Origin: Solibacteraceae bacterium
GTDB lineage: Bacteria > Acidobacteriota > Terriglobia > Bryobacterales > Bryobacteraceae
NCBI GenBank assembly: GCA_021324015.1
Contig: JAJPJX010000213.1
Location: 54,492-118,491, forward strand
Length of the DNA stretch: 64,000 nt
Direction: 5' to 3'
In this document: positions 26,802 to 35,396 of the stretch, one piece after another
Layout: every line of letters starts with the position of its first letter
Numbering within the stretch: the first letter of the stretch is position 1
Notes under the pieces: generated by a model
Database searches by the model: none
Told to the model about the DNA's origin: nothing
Seen by the model: only the letters and a program-made list of their open reading frames with translations
Position numbers and translations under genes: made by a program

Positions 26802-28504
26802 TGGGCACGGGAACCGTCGAGATCCCCCAGTCCGCCAGCCTCATCGTGATCGACCCCGGCGGGCGCCGCAGCAAGGTCGCGTTGCACCCGCTGCCGTTTC
26901 GCATCGGAAGGCAGCCGGATAATCACCTGATTCTGCGAGACACCCGCGCTTCCCGCCAGCACGCACAGATTCTGTTCGAAAACGGCGCGTACGTTCTCGA
27001 AGACACGCATAGCCGCTATGGTGTATGGGTAAACGGCAAACGCATCCAGCGGCAGGAGCTGCACAATTCCGACCGGATCGAATTCGGAGTGCCGGAATCG
27101 TATCAACTGGTCTTCGCCTTGGACGGCGCCGAACTCTCCCGGCTGATGGAACAGCTTACGCCAAGGGACCTGCCGGCGTCGCCGGGCGGCTCGTCCCCGG
27201 CGGCCGGCAACTTGGCCAGGTTGCGCGCGGTGCTGGAGGTGGGCCGCGCGCTCGAGACCTCGCTCTCCACCGACGATGTGCTGAGCTCGGTGGTGGATGC
27301 GGCCCTGGCCGTGACCGGCGCCGAGCGAGGCTTCCTCCTGCTGCGCCAGGGTGCGGAACTGGCGACCAGGGTAGCCCGCAACCGGCAGGGCCAGCCTCTG
27401 TCCGACAGCGATCTGCAGGTGCCCCGCCGTGTGCTCCAACGTGCGCTCGAGCAAAGGCGGGACCTGCTGTCGATGAACTTTGATCCGCAAGGGCAGGCCG
27501 GCATCCGGCCCGAGCAGAGCATCGCCGACCTGGAATTGCGCAGCGTGATTTCCGTGCCCCTGGTGCGCATCAATACCAGTGCGGGCGCCGGTGCTACCAG
27601 CATCATTTCCACGGCGGACCAGACCGTGGGCGTTCTTTACATGGATTCCCGCATCGGCAGGGCGGACCTGGCCGGCGGCAATCGCGAATTGCTGCAGACC
27701 CTGGCCATCGAGGCCTCCACGGTGCTCGAGAACGCGCGCCTGCTGGAAGAGGAGCGCGCCAAGCAAAAGATCGAGGAAGAGCTGAACCTGGCGCGCAGCA
27801 TCCAGCGGAGCCTGCTGCCCCGGCAACTGCCTTCCGCGGGCTGGTTCCGCGCCGCGGGCAATAGCGTGGCCTCCCACCAGGTGGGCGGCGACTACTTCGA
27901 CGTCCTCGCGCTCGGCACGGACTGCTGGACTTCGGTGGTGGCGGATGTCTCCGGTAAAGGCGTGAGCTCGGCGCTGCTGGCGTCCCTGGTGCAAGGAGCC
28001 TTCATCCTGGGCAACGCCAACTCGGAGGCCATGCTGGCCCGGGTCCGCGGCCTCAACCGATTCCTGTTCCAGCGCACCGAAGGGGAGAAATACGCTACCG
28101 TGTTCTGCTGCATGCTGGCGCGCGACGGGCGGCTGCAATACCTGAACGCGGGACACTGTCCGCCGCTGGTAGTGCATCCGGAAGGAGCGTGGGAGTACCT
28201 GGAAACCACCGGCACGCCGGTGGGCCTGATGGAAGCGGCGGAATTCGCCATCGGGGAGAAACGGTTAGCGGCCGGTGACAAGATCGTGATCTATAGCGAC
28301 GGACTCACCGAAGCGCAGAACAGTCGCGGCGAATTTTTCGGACGTAAGCGCCTGCGGCAGTCCGCCCTGGCGCACGCGCAAAGCTCCTGCCAGGACATGC
28401 ACGAAGCCATCCAGAATGCCGTGACCACCTTTACCGAAGCGGCCCCCCAATCGGACGATCTGACCCTGGTGGTTCTGGAGTACCAGCCGGAAAATGCGGG
28501 GTGA
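26801..28504 (+). CDS. FHA-GAF-SpoIIE protein phosphatase
   Basis: The protein has 567 residues. Domain order: FHA (~20-100: FRIGRQPDNHLILRD, RASRQHAQILFENG, DTHSRYGVWVNGKRI), which binds phosphothreonine; GAF (~145-310: LETSLSTDDVLSSVVDAALA onward); a short coiled coil (EEERAKQKIEEELNLARSIQ); and a PP2C-type SpoIIE domain (~330-567) with metal motifs VGGDYFDVLA, ADVSGKGVSSALL, YSDGLTEAQN and SDDLTLVVLE. This layout is typical of RsbU-like regulators of anti-sigma antagonists. It is coupled to the Fur gene, suggesting a link between metal or redox status and Ser/Thr phosphorylation (inference). No cognate STAS or anti-sigma gene is in the window. Confidence 0.92.
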   Translation: MGTGTVEIPQSASLIVIDPGGRRSKVALHPLPFRIGRQPDNHLILRDTRASRQHAQILFENGAYVLEDTHSRYGVWVNGKRIQRQELHNSDRIEFGVPESYQLVFALDGAELSRLMEQLTPRDLPASPGGSSPAAGNLARLRAVLEVGRALETSLSTDDVLSSVVDAALAVTGAERGFLLLRQGAELATRVARNRQGQPLSDSDLQVPRRVLQRALEQRRDLLSMNFDPQGQAGIRPEQSIADLELRSVISVPLVRINTSAGAGATSIISTADQTVGVLYMDSRIGRADLAGGNRELLQTLAIEASTVLENARLLEEERAKQKIEEELNLARSIQRSLLPRQLPSAGWFRAAGNSVASHQVGGDYFDVLALGTDCWTSVVADVSGKGVSSALLASLVQGAFILGNANSEAMLARVRGLNRFLFQRTEGEKYATVFCCMLARDGRLQYLNAGHCPPLVVHPEGAWEYLETTGTPVGLMEAAEFAIGEKRLAAGDKIVIYSDGLTEAQNSRGEFFGRKRLRQSALAHAQSSCQDMHEAIQNAVTTFTEAAPQSDDLTLVVLEYQPENAG

Positions 28505-28595
28505 GTTACAGTGGAGCACGGCCCCCGGGGGGCGGTGGAGTCCACCGGCGCCCCTCGACGCAGCCCATGGGACTTGCTATCGGAGGGGTTGGATC

Positions 28596-28826
28596 GTGAT
28601 TCGAATGTACTTCAGTGATCACGAACCGCCCCATTTCCATGCGCAGTATGGGGAATTCGAGGCTCTCGTCGAGATAGAGACGCTCGCCCTACTCAGAGGC
28701 GAACTGCCGCGGAGAGCGATGGCGCTAGTGCTGGAATGGGCCGCGCTCCATCGCCAGGAATTGAGATCGGACTGGGAACGGGCCCGCACGGGTACACCGG
28801 TGCAACCCATTGCCCCACTTGATTAG
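28596..28826 (+). CDS. DUF4160 small protein
   Basis: The protein has 76 residues. I chose GTG 28596 because GGAGGGG lies seven bases upstream and the product then begins at the conserved core VIRMYFSDHEPPHFHAQYGE. An ATG at 28494 in frame would overlap the phosphatase and add unrelated sequence. The DHxPPHFHA histidine cluster defines DUF4160; the second half (ALVLEWAALHRQELRSDWER) is helical. It is followed eight bases later by a DUF2442 gene; the pair is recurrent in bacteria and often resembles a toxin-antitoxin arrangement, but no activity is established here. Confidence 0.85.
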   Translation: MIRMYFSDHEPPHFHAQYGEFEALVEIETLALLRGELPRRAMALVLEWAALHRQELRSDWERARTGTPVQPIAPLD

Positions 28827-28834
28827 GAGCCGAC

Positions 28835-29101
28835 ATGAAATTAGTCCGCGTCTGTGCAGCGAGGCCGATGGACGGCCACCGCGTGCAACTGACCTTAACC
28901 GACGGCCGCGTGATCGAGAGGGATGTTGGGCCGATGTTGACAGGTCCGATTTTCTCGGAGATTCGTAGCAATCCGGTGCGATTCCGGGAGATGCGCGTGG
29001 AAGGAGGTACGCTTGTCTGGCCGAATGGCGCAGACCTGTGTCCGGATGTGCTGATCTGGGGCGGCCTGCCGCCTGCCGAAACGGCTTCAGACGCAGCGTA
29101 A
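28835..29101 (+). CDS. DUF2442 small protein, partner of DUF4160
   Basis: The protein has 88 residues and starts behind AGGAG. The core VQLTLTDGRVIERDVGPMLT, EIRSNPVRFREMRVEGGTLV and WPNGADLCPDVLI matches DUF2442, a family with small alpha/beta proteins frequently encoded next to DUF4160. In the known pair the DUF2442 member is the candidate DNA-binding or antitoxin partner. A 120-base stretch without genes follows before the convergent TPR lipoprotein gene; I see no clear terminator in it. Confidence 0.85.
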   Translation: MKLVRVCAARPMDGHRVQLTLTDGRVIERDVGPMLTGPIFSEIRSNPVRFREMRVEGGTLVWPNGADLCPDVLIWGGLPPAETASDAA

Positions 29102-29221
29102 ATCGGGCTTTCTCAACTGTGCGTCGCGCTGGTTCCGGGCGGTTCCCATGCCACGAGCCGTCACCGGGCGGTAGCGCCTCCGAATATTTCTCCCCTTCCG
29201 TGGTTGCGGCCCCGTAGCTTC

Positions 29222-31177
29222 TTACTCCCCCAAAGCCCGCCGCGCCCGCTGCTCCTCCCCCCAGATCAGAGGGTCGGGGCCGGACAACTGCACAAACAAC
29301 TGATAATTCTTCCGGGAATCCGGACGTTTCCCCTGCCGCTCCAGAACGGCGGCGCGCAGAAAAAACAGTCGCGGAAACCACAGGGAGGGCTCGGAACCCA
29401 GGTTGCGCACGTCGGGGATGGGATTGCGCGCTACTAGCGGCGCGGCATCCTGCCAGCGCCCCGTAGCTGTGTAGGCCCAGGCCAACAAAACAGGCAACTC
29501 CCAGTCCGCGCTCGGGTCCGTGCTGCGATAGAGTTGGTCGAGAACCGGGGCAGCCGCCTCGAAGTCTCTGGCGAACAGAAGCGCATGCGCCAGAGCATAC
29601 CGGCGCAAGCCTTCCTGCCCCGCCCCCGCGAACTGGCGATCCGCGCGCAAAGCCCAATCCTTGGCCCCCGCCTCGGGCTGGGTGAGAAACTGCGCGATCC
29701 TGGCCGCGGTGGCGCTGAACTTCCCGGCGTTCGCGGCGGCGTGGGTAGCGTGAGCGCGGGCGGCAACGTAGTCACCCAGTTGCAGGTTCCAGAGGACCAG
29801 CCGGGCATAGGCCTGCGAGGACACATCGCGCAACGGTCCCGAGGCGGTGCGCCGCGCGAACTCCTCCATCTCGGCGAGCGCCGCCCGGCGCTGGCCGGTC
29901 AGCCATGCCCATTGCGCCTCGCGAAATCCCAGCAGGGGATCGCCTGCTCTTCGCCGTGACGACGCGTAGCGGGCGAACAACCCGCCGGCGCCGGCGAGAT
30001 CCGCTCGCATGAGGCGGGCATAGACGGCCTTGAGTTGCTCTCCGCCGTCGAGGAACTCGGGAGACTTGCCGTAAGCCTGTAGATAGAACTGCTCGGCTTC
30101 CGCCAGGCGGCCGAAATAGAAACTTACGTCGCCGAGCGAGTCGAGCGGATTCGCCTCCTGGGGACGCAAGGCGGCGTAGCGGCGCAGCGCCTGCGTTGCG
30201 CGGGCGAGGTCGCCGGCCAGCGCCGCCGCGTAGCCCATCCGGTTCAGAGTGTCGATGTTCTCCGGTTCGATGGCCGCGGCTTTCTCCAGGCCTGCCACAC
30301 TGTCTCGAAAGCGGTGCTCCTGAAGGGCGATCTCCGCCAGGCTGCGGTACAGAGTCGGATCGGCGGGAGCCAGCCGCGACATCACGGACAAAGCGCGATC
30401 GCGGGCCGCGCGGTCGCCGGTGAGCACCGCGGCGTCCAGGTCCAGGTGCGCCCGGTCAAACTCCTGGAAAGCGCCGCTGCGCGCCCGCGCCTGCTCCAGG
30501 CGGCTCTCCGCGGTGCTGCGATCGTGCTGCGCCAATGCCAGTTCCACCGCTGCGGCCCACGCCATGCCGAACGCGGAATCGGCGGCGACCGCCTGCTCGA
30601 ACAAGCGGCCGGCTGCCGCAGCGTCCGCCGACTCGCACGCCTCGGCGTAGTAACGGAGCGCTTCGTCGCTGCGCGTGCTGAAGGAAGAGGCCGAGGCGCT
30701 CACCTGGCGCGCCATGCGCCCCGCCAGAGGGATCATTCCTTCCGCCAGAGGGCCACTCTCGGACAGGACTTGAACGGCCCTGCCAGTGGCCGGATCCCGC
30801 ACCACGGCATCCACGCGCAAGGTTCCGCGCACCAGGGAATACTGCCCCACCAGGAGACGGTTGGCTCCCACCAGCAGCGCTTGCTGGCGTTCGGCGGCTA
30901 CGCCGGGGGCGCCCGGAGGTTCACCTCCCAGGAAGGCATCCGCACCCCGCAAGGTCTTGTAGCCGATGGCGTAGACATGCGAGGCCGCCCTCAGTTGGGT
31001 GGTGAGGACTTCCGCGAAGCCGCGGCCCATCCAATCGAGCGCTGGATCCGGCGTCAGGTTTTCGAAACGCAGAACCGCCACGCGTTCGAACTCGGGGCCC
31101 TGCTTTCCACGGCAGCCGGTCAACAGGGTGGCAGCCAGAGCCACCGCCGCTACCGGCCGGGCCGGCTTACAAAACAC
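29222..31177 (-). CDS. TPR lipoprotein with N-terminal TolB/FlgO-like domain
   Basis: The protein has 651 residues. The N-terminus carries a lipobox (ATLLTGCRG) for lipidation. Residues ~30-150 (RVAVLRFENLTPDPALDWMG, GRGFAEVLTTQLRAASHVYA, ANRLLVGQYSLVRGTLRVDA) resemble the TolB N-terminal-like domain seen ahead of TPRs in many regulators. From ~170 to the end there are repeated TPR-like helices (e.g. ENIDTLNRMGYAAALAGDLA). It overlaps the TPR gene upstream by 11 bases and is the last gene of a run that includes a penicillin-binding protein. A scaffold role at the envelope is likely; the partner is unknown. Confidence 0.75.
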   Translation of the reverse strand: MFCKPARPVAAVALAATLLTGCRGKQGPEFERVAVLRFENLTPDPALDWMGRGFAEVLTTQLRAASHVYAIGYKTLRGADAFLGGEPPGAPGVAAERQQALLVGANRLLVGQYSLVRGTLRVDAVVRDPATGRAVQVLSESGPLAEGMIPLAGRMARQVSASASSFSTRSDEALRYYAEACESADAAAAGRLFEQAVAADSAFGMAWAAAVELALAQHDRSTAESRLEQARARSGAFQEFDRAHLDLDAAVLTGDRAARDRALSVMSRLAPADPTLYRSLAEIALQEHRFRDSVAGLEKAAAIEPENIDTLNRMGYAAALAGDLARATQALRRYAALRPQEANPLDSLGDVSFYFGRLAEAEQFYLQAYGKSPEFLDGGEQLKAVYARLMRADLAGAGGLFARYASSRRRAGDPLLGFREAQWAWLTGQRRAALAEMEEFARRTASGPLRDVSSQAYARLVLWNLQLGDYVAARAHATHAAANAGKFSATAARIAQFLTQPEAGAKDWALRADRQFAGAGQEGLRRYALAHALLFARDFEAAAPVLDQLYRSTDPSADWELPVLLAWAYTATGRWQDAAPLVARNPIPDVRNLGSEPSLWFPRLFFLRAAVLERQGKRPDSRKNYQLFVQLSGPDPLIWGEEQRARRALGE

Positions 31178-31955
31178 GCGGCTCCATCGCCAGCAGTTGT
31201 TGGAATTCCGGTGTATCGCGCAGCGCTGAAAACTCGGGGTCCTCTTTCAGCTTGGTGCGCTCTTTGAAACCCTCCTCCAAAGCTTTGCGGATGTACAAAA
31301 GGGCGCGATCATTCATGCCCGCCTTGGCATAGGTCTTGGCCAGGTAGTAGTGGAATTTGGCCCGCTCTTCCACGTTTCGCTCCTGCAGCAGGACGCCGTA
31401 GGAACTGCGGCGCTCGAAAACTTCCGGATCGAGCGAGAGCGCCGTTTGATAGGCCTCCGCGGCCTGCTTGTATTTCTTGCGGGCGAAGTAGGCCGTTCCC
31501 AGGTTGCTGTAGATGGAAGCCGCGTCGGGCGTCAGCTTGAGGGCCCTGCGGTAGTAACTGGTGGCCCGCCTGTATTTCTTATTGGCGTAATAAATCGTGC
31601 CCAGGTTGTTCAGCGCCTCCGCGTATTTCGGATTCAGTTTGATCGCTTTCTCGTAGTATCGGCGGGCGGTGTCGAACTGCAACATCTGGTGGTAGGCGAT
31701 GCCGGTTTTATTCAAGATGACCGCGGAATTGGGGCACTGCCCGTACAGGTCGATGGCCTCGCGATACATCTTGCGGGCCATCAGGATGTCGCCGCGTTGC
31801 TCGGGAGTGATGGTGGCGGCGGAACCGCGGGACTCGGCGATCGGGGAGTCGAGCCTTTTCGGCTTTTCCGGGAGGGTTCCGGCCGATTGGGCGGGCAGGA
31901 ATCGCCCTGCCAGGAGAGCCATGGCAAAAACGACCAGGACGCGCGTGGAAACCAT
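31167..31955 (-). CDS. Exported TPR protein
   Basis: The protein has 262 residues. It has a signal sequence (VLVVFAMALLAGRFLPAQ), then a spacer and at least four TPR units (~75-210), including YYEKAIKLNPKYAEALNNLG, YYRRALKLTPDAASIYSNLG and AYQTALSLDPEVFERRSSYG. It lies 17 bases behind the penicillin-binding protein gene and overlaps the following TPR lipoprotein gene. TPR proteins next to peptidoglycan synthases can act as activators (known precedent: LpoA has TPR-like helices), which makes these two TPR proteins candidates for that role; this is an inference. Confidence 0.85.
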   Translation of the reverse strand: MVSTRVLVVFAMALLAGRFLPAQSAGTLPEKPKRLDSPIAESRGSAATITPEQRGDILMARKMYREAIDLYGQCPNSAVILNKTGIAYHQMLQFDTARRYYEKAIKLNPKYAEALNNLGTIYYANKKYRRATSYYRRALKLTPDAASIYSNLGTAYFARKKYKQAAEAYQTALSLDPEVFERRSSYGVLLQERNVEERAKFHYYLAKTYAKAGMNDRALLYIRKALEEGFKERTKLKEDPEFSALRDTPEFQQLLAMEPRVL

Positions 31956-31972
31956 AACGGCCTCCTCGCCTG

Positions 31973-34516
31973 TTATTTAAACACACCTAAGAGGCGGTGG
32001 AATAACCCCTTCTTTTCCTTTGGCTTCTCGGTTTGCTGGGCGGTCTGTTGGGGCGGGAGAGGCGGCGGGATCTGGCCGCGGGCAGCCAGGGCTGCGGGGG
32101 CCTGCGCGCTGGGCGGCCCTAACGCGGGCGGCGGAGTCACGGGCGCTTTCGGAGCCACATCCCAACCCGCCACGTTGGTCAGGCCGGGCTGCGAACCGCC
32201 GTGCAGCGGGCAGGTTCCCACAGGCTGGGTGCCGGCCACATATACTTCCACGCGCGTGGAGGGACACATCGGCGTAGCGGGCATTCCGGATTGCGGATCA
32301 ATCTGGATCGCCACAATGCCATCCGGCGCCTCGAACGGCTTGACGTTCCGGTAAGCGCGATACTGCAGGGCGCGCTTCATAAACTCCGTCCAGATGGGCA
32401 GTGCCGAGCGCGCGCCTTCCAGGTCCAGCTCGCGATTATCGTCGAAGCCCACCCAGACAATGCACAACAGTTCGGAAGTGTAGCCGGCAAACCACCCGTC
32501 GTGTGAGGTCCCGGTCTTCCCCGCCGCCGGAGCGGCAAATCCGCGCGCACGCACCCCAGCGGCGGTGCCGCTGCGCATGACCTCCTCCATGAGATTGGTC
32601 ATCAGGTACGCCACCCGTGGGTCCAGCACCGGCCGCTTTTCGATCTTGTTCGTGTAGATGATCTTGCCGTCCTGCGAACGAACCATGCCAATGAAGTTCG
32701 GCTTGACGTAGACCCCCTGGTTCGCAAACACGGTGTAGGCGCCGGCCATTTCCACGGGGGTGACGTCGTAGGCGCCCAGGGCAACGGCGGGGGTGGGTTG
32801 GATGTCATAGTTCAAGCCCGCCTTTTTGGCCAGGTCCACCACGTTGTCAAAGCCCACCATCTCGGCCACTTTGACCGTGGCCACGTTGAGGGAGTGCGCC
32901 AGAGCCTGGCGCAGGGTGACCGTTCCGTAGAACTTGTGCTCGAAATTGTCGGGCTCGTAAGGTTTGTTGTCAAACCAGAAGGTGGTGGGCTCGTCCACCA
33001 CCGTAGTGCCTGCGGTCAGGACCTTCGGGGCGCCATCGATGGCCGTATCCATGGCAGTAGCGTAGACGAACGGCTTGAAAATGGAGCCCGGCTGCCGTTT
33101 CGCCAGCACGTGGTTGAGCTGGCTCATGCCGTAATTGCGGCCGCCCGTGAGCGCCCGAATCTCGCCCGTGTGCGGGTCCAGCGCGATCAGCGCGCACTGG
33201 GCCTCTGGCGGCGTCTGGCCCCGGAAGCGGCGCTGGCGCCGGATCTGGTCATCCACGTTCTGCATGCCAATGCGCACGGCCTCCACGGCGGCGCGCTGCA
33301 AGTCCAGGTCCAGCGTCGTGTAGACCCGAAAAGAGCTGGACTGGAAGTCAAAATCCTGGAACTTGCTTTGCAGCACGTCGTTGACCAGGTCTACGAAATA
33401 CGGGGCGTCGATCGACTGGCTGGCGCCCTTGGCCAGACTGAGCGGCGAGGCAATCGCCTGGGAATACTCCTGGTCCGTGATGTGGCCGTTCTGATGCATT
33501 AGCATCAATACAACATTGCGTCGCTCGCGCACGCGGTCGGGATACCGGAAGGGGTTATAGCGGGAAGGCCGCTGGATCATGCCGGCCAGGGTAGCCGCCT
33601 CGGGCAACGTAAGCTGCCGGATATCTTTCCCAAAATAGGCCTCAGCGGCTTCTCCAAAGCCGTGAATGCTGAAACTTCCGCGCCGGCCGAGATAAATCTG
33701 GTTGGCGTAGTCCTCGAAAATCTGTTCCTTGGAGAGCTTCTGCTCGAGCTGGAGAGTGATGAGCACTTCGGCCAGCTTGCGCTTCCAGTTCTTGTCCGCA
33801 TCCAGCCACAGCCCCCGCGCCAGTTGCTGGCTGAGCGTGGAAGCGCCCTGTTCCTTGCGGCCCTCTTTAAGGTCGATGTAGGCCGCCTTGATGATGCGGA
33901 TGGGATCGAAACCCGCGTGCTGAAAGAAGCGCTTGTCCTCGGCTGAGGTGACTGCGTTGATCAGCACCTTGGGGATGTCTTGAAACTTCACCAGCCGGCG
34001 CTTCTCGCGATTGCGGTCAAACAGATTAGTAATAAGCTGCGGCTCGAGTTGGAACTGGCTGCGGACCGTGTTGTCCTGGAGCGAAACGATTTGCGAGATG
34101 CGGCCGCCCGAGAATTTGATGACACCGGCCTCCTGGTCGAAATAGGAATCGGGGCCGGGAAAGATCTCGATTTCATCCTTGCCGACCCGCAGCCAGCCCA
34201 TCGGATTGCCGCGCGACTCGGTATAGCCGCTGCGGCGTAGTTTGTCAGCAATTTCCTCCGGCGTGGCGGGATCTCCCACGGCGACGATTTCGGGCGTGGC
34301 GTAGATCTTGGAGGTGTTGGCGAACGGGCCGACCTGGAGCTTCTGATCGATCAGCCGGGAGTACTTCGAATAGTAGTAGGTAAAGACTCCCAGGGAACCC
34401 ACCGTCAACAGGGCCCCCAGAACGATCAGCCCCCGCCCGAACGGCCCCAGGAAAAAGCGTGCGATGCGCGCCTCCCGAGGAACTTTGACCTTCACTTCCT
34501 TTTTGCTTGCCGGCAC
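31973..34516 (-). CDS. Class A penicillin-binding protein (GT51 glycosyltransferase + transpeptidase, PBP1B-like)
   Basis: The protein has 847 residues. It has a cytoplasmic tail, one transmembrane helix (~28-50: GLIVLGALLTVGSLGVFTYY), a UB2H-like region (~60-150), and a GT51 domain with SAEDKRFFQHAGFD and QGASTLSQQLARGLW. The transpeptidase domain has SxxK in PGSIFKPFVY, SxN in AHSLNVATVK and KTGT in AAGKTGTSHDGWF. The C-terminal ~100 residues are proline/alanine-rich. It polymerises and crosslinks peptidoglycan. The start is GTG 34516 with no obvious ribosome-binding site. Two TPR genes follow directly. Confidence 0.93.
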   Translation of the reverse strand: MPASKKEVKVKVPREARIARFFLGPFGRGLIVLGALLTVGSLGVFTYYYSKYSRLIDQKLQVGPFANTSKIYATPEIVAVGDPATPEEIADKLRRSGYTESRGNPMGWLRVGKDEIEIFPGPDSYFDQEAGVIKFSGGRISQIVSLQDNTVRSQFQLEPQLITNLFDRNREKRRLVKFQDIPKVLINAVTSAEDKRFFQHAGFDPIRIIKAAYIDLKEGRKEQGASTLSQQLARGLWLDADKNWKRKLAEVLITLQLEQKLSKEQIFEDYANQIYLGRRGSFSIHGFGEAAEAYFGKDIRQLTLPEAATLAGMIQRPSRYNPFRYPDRVRERRNVVLMLMHQNGHITDQEYSQAIASPLSLAKGASQSIDAPYFVDLVNDVLQSKFQDFDFQSSSFRVYTTLDLDLQRAAVEAVRIGMQNVDDQIRRQRRFRGQTPPEAQCALIALDPHTGEIRALTGGRNYGMSQLNHVLAKRQPGSIFKPFVYATAMDTAIDGAPKVLTAGTTVVDEPTTFWFDNKPYEPDNFEHKFYGTVTLRQALAHSLNVATVKVAEMVGFDNVVDLAKKAGLNYDIQPTPAVALGAYDVTPVEMAGAYTVFANQGVYVKPNFIGMVRSQDGKIIYTNKIEKRPVLDPRVAYLMTNLMEEVMRSGTAAGVRARGFAAPAAGKTGTSHDGWFAGYTSELLCIVWVGFDDNRELDLEGARSALPIWTEFMKRALQYRAYRNVKPFEAPDGIVAIQIDPQSGMPATPMCPSTRVEVYVAGTQPVGTCPLHGGSQPGLTNVAGWDVAPKAPVTPPPALGPPSAQAPAALAARGQIPPPLPPQQTAQQTEKPKEKKGLFHRLLGVFK

Positions 34517-34549
34517 CAGTCCAATTTTCTCACGTTGGCCGGGCGGGGT

Positions 34550-34912
34550 TCATTTTTCCGCTCCGGGGTAAAAGTGGAGACTCACCGTATACAGGGGCAG
34601 ATCCACCCTCACCGCGTAACGCACGTCAATGCGCAACCCGCCGGCCGTCCGTTTTACCAGCACGTTGTCTGCCTTTATCGGCAGGTCCAGTTCCGCTGCC
34701 TTCTCCACGATCTGAGTCCGCAACACGTCGTCGGACGCGGTCTGGTTTGCCACACGCTGTGTGGTCTCTTCCACAAACTGCTGTAGCTGGTAATTGCGCA
34801 GGTAGGACGGAGCCAGCCGGGCGCTGATAACAACGAGCAGCCCCAGAACCGCGCATCCCACCGCCACTCGCCAGCGTGGCAAACGGCTGGCCGCCGGGGC
34901 GGATTCACTCAC
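34550..34912 (-). CDS. Small membrane-anchored protein, DUF4845-like
   Basis: The protein has 120 residues. The GTG start at 34912 overlaps the end of the preceding gene by eight bases. One transmembrane helix (~18-37: VAVGCAVLGLLVVISARLAP) is followed by an extracytoplasmic domain: YQLQQFVEETTQRVANQT, LRTQIVEKAAELDLPIKADN and VLVKRTAGGLRIDVRYAVRV, then DLPLYTVSLHF. The pattern of a helix pair then 'I.V.R..GG..I.V.Y.V.VDLP.Y' resembles DUF4845. Function unknown. It lies 33 bases before the penicillin-binding protein gene. Confidence 0.65.
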   Translation of the reverse strand: MSESAPAASRLPRWRVAVGCAVLGLLVVISARLAPSYLRNYQLQQFVEETTQRVANQTASDDVLRTQIVEKAAELDLPIKADNVLVKRTAGGLRIDVRYAVRVDLPLYTVSLHFYPGAEK

Positions 34913-35351
34913 GTTCGGAATCCCGGCTGGCGGCGCAAAGTTCTTCCCAGAGTTCGGCGTGCGGCGTCCACTCCGGGTTTTCGAGGCCGGAGATTTGCAG
35001 CTCAGCCACATTCAGCGTGCCATGGCCGTACGGGCAAATGTACTCGATCCGCGGGCGCCCCAACAGCAGCATGCGGCTCCACGAGCCCGTCTCGACGGGC
35101 ATGCGCAGCCGCCGCAGGCACACACGGCAGCGGTAGCGCTGGTCCAGGATGCAGACGTAAACCGCGCCGCAGCAAAGCAGAAACCAGACGCCGGCTGCCA
35201 GCGTGTACAGGAGGTCATATCCGAAGCGCGGCGGACGGAGGTAGAAGAAGTCGGGTTCGGATGGCCAGAGATAGTTCAGCAGGGCGAGCAGCCCGTACAT
35301 GCACCCGCCCGCGACACCGAGCTTGCCTGCCAGGAAGCTCCAGTAGCGCAT
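34905..35351 (-). CDS. Two-helix membrane protein with a C-terminal cysteine/histidine (zinc-ribbon-like) motif
   Basis: The protein has 148 residues. Two hydrophobic segments (~8-27 and ~48-68) precede a cytosolic tail with CRVCLRRL and, about 35 residues later, ICPYGHGTL. The CxxC...CxxxH spacing could bind zinc. The ATG at 35351 is used because no other start lies downstream of the GGAGG at ~35370, which is rather far away (about 16 bases), so the start is uncertain. The end overlaps the DUF4845-like gene by eight bases. I do not recognise a named family. Confidence 0.6.
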   Translation of the reverse strand: MRYWSFLAGKLGVAGGCMYGLLALLNYLWPSEPDFFYLRPPRFGYDLLYTLAAGVWFLLCCGAVYVCILDQRYRCRVCLRRLRMPVETGSWSRMLLLGRPRIEYICPYGHGTLNVAELQISGLENPEWTPHAELWEELCAASRDSERE

Positions 35352-35396
35352 ACGTTTTAGACTCTCGCCTCCTGATACTAGTTTCGGCCTTCCCAA

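Noticed and set aside
29150..29180. Possible third copy of the CDF-flanking repeat (ACGAGCCGTCACCGGGCGGT)
   Set aside because: It matches only in short pieces, lacks the CAGGGAG core and the GTCCGC end; similarity is within chance for GC-rich DNA.
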